Shown in pieces: positions 5,335 through 5,403 of a stretch of DNA of 5,403 nucleotides. Within the stretch, counting starts at the first letter, position 1, and each line of letters opens with the position of its first letter. This DNA is from Candidatus Bathycorpusculum fermentans (lineage in GTDB: Archaea; Thermoproteota; Bathyarchaeia; Bathyarchaeales; Bathycorpusculaceae), in the NCBI GenBank assembly GCA_009787175.1, contig WRGM01000067.1, positions 1 to 5,403 on the forward strand. Reading direction: 5' to 3'. The position numbers and the translations under genes are program-made. Below the pieces are notes generated by a model. The model was not told the origin of the DNA, ran no database searches, and saw nothing but the letters and a program-made list of their open reading frames with translations.

Positions 5335-5350
5335 ACACTATGTATAGTGT
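5335..5350. promoter_or_regulatory. 16-base dyad, operator-like
   Basis: ACACTAT-gt-ATAGTGT is a perfect inverted repeat with 7-base arms and a 2-base centre. That shape is typical of binding sites for dimeric helix-turn-helix regulators, while the loop is too short for a good RNA hairpin. It may control a gene lying beyond the right edge of the window, but the target cannot be seen. Confidence 0.4.
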
Positions 5351-5403
5351 ACATTTAATTCTGTACCGCTATGTGTTGTGGTCTTGGCGAATTTTGTCAG
5401 GTT

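Larger units (their letters stand above)
5067..5403. other. Gene-free right end with a repeat cluster
   Basis: No convincing coding region lies here on either strand. The left part carries the upstream signals of the membrane-protein gene. A block of overlapping inverted and direct repeats (5263-5350) is listed separately. A short open frame begins with an ATG at 5371 and runs off the edge, but 11 codons without a ribosome site are not enough to call a gene. Confidence 0.6.

Noticed and set aside
5371..5403. Start of a cysteine-rich coding region running off the right edge
   Set aside because: Only 11 codons are visible, with no ribosome site and no recognisable motif.
1..5403. CRISPR array or insertion sequence
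   Set aside because: No regularly spaced repeats with unique spacers, no transposase and no paired terminal repeats are visible.

Overview
The window looks like chromosomal DNA of an archaeon, most likely of the TACK group and plausibly a Bathyarchaeia-type lineage. The main evidence is an ESCRT-III/Snf7 (CdvB-type) protein, a Pelota/eRF1-type domain protein, the methanofuran biosynthesis enzyme MfnB with its key residues in place, and a tRNA-Ala with a TATA-like upstream element and a T-rich terminator. The DNA is AT-rich. Several genes lack a Shine-Dalgarno site and have a TATA-like element 30-40 bases before the start codon, as expected for leaderless or short-leader archaeal transcripts. 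The lineage is inferred from gene content only.

Layout from left to right. Positions 35-319 (-) hold a short remnant of a secreted, beta-helix-like surface protein. It seems broken at both ends: a good Shine-Dalgarno site has no usable start codon near it, and the frame stops after about 94 codons. Positions 591-1241 (-) encode a CdvB/ESCRT-III paralogue with a C-terminal proline motif resembling MIM2, the element that recruits the Vps4/CdvC ATPase. Diverging from it, 1380-2102 (+) encodes an unrecognised lysine-rich protein whose core resembles a zincin metalloprotease, except that the expected HExxH is replaced by HSFIW. A complete tRNA-Ala(CGC) with encoded CCA lies at 2190-2265 (-), with a candidate promoter and terminator.

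Positions 2456-3175 (+) encode a compact protein that aligns with the central and C-terminal domains of Pelota/eRF1 but lacks the decoding domain and shows no GGQ motif. It converges with, and overlaps by 12 bases, a HisA-like TIM-barrel gene at 3164-3904 (-). That gene is divergent from mfnB at 4005-4718 (+), and about 100 bases between them hold candidate promoters for both. The pair suggests a C1-carrier (methanofuran) biosynthesis locus. Positions 4749-5066 (-) encode a small three-helix membrane protein of unknown function.

The last 337 bases contain no supportable gene, but positions 5263-5350 hold a dense set of inverted and direct repeats that could be a control region for a gene beyond the right edge. 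Third-codon-position composition switches sharply between neighbouring genes: A/C-ending at 1380-2102 and 4005-4718, G/T-ending at 2456-3904.
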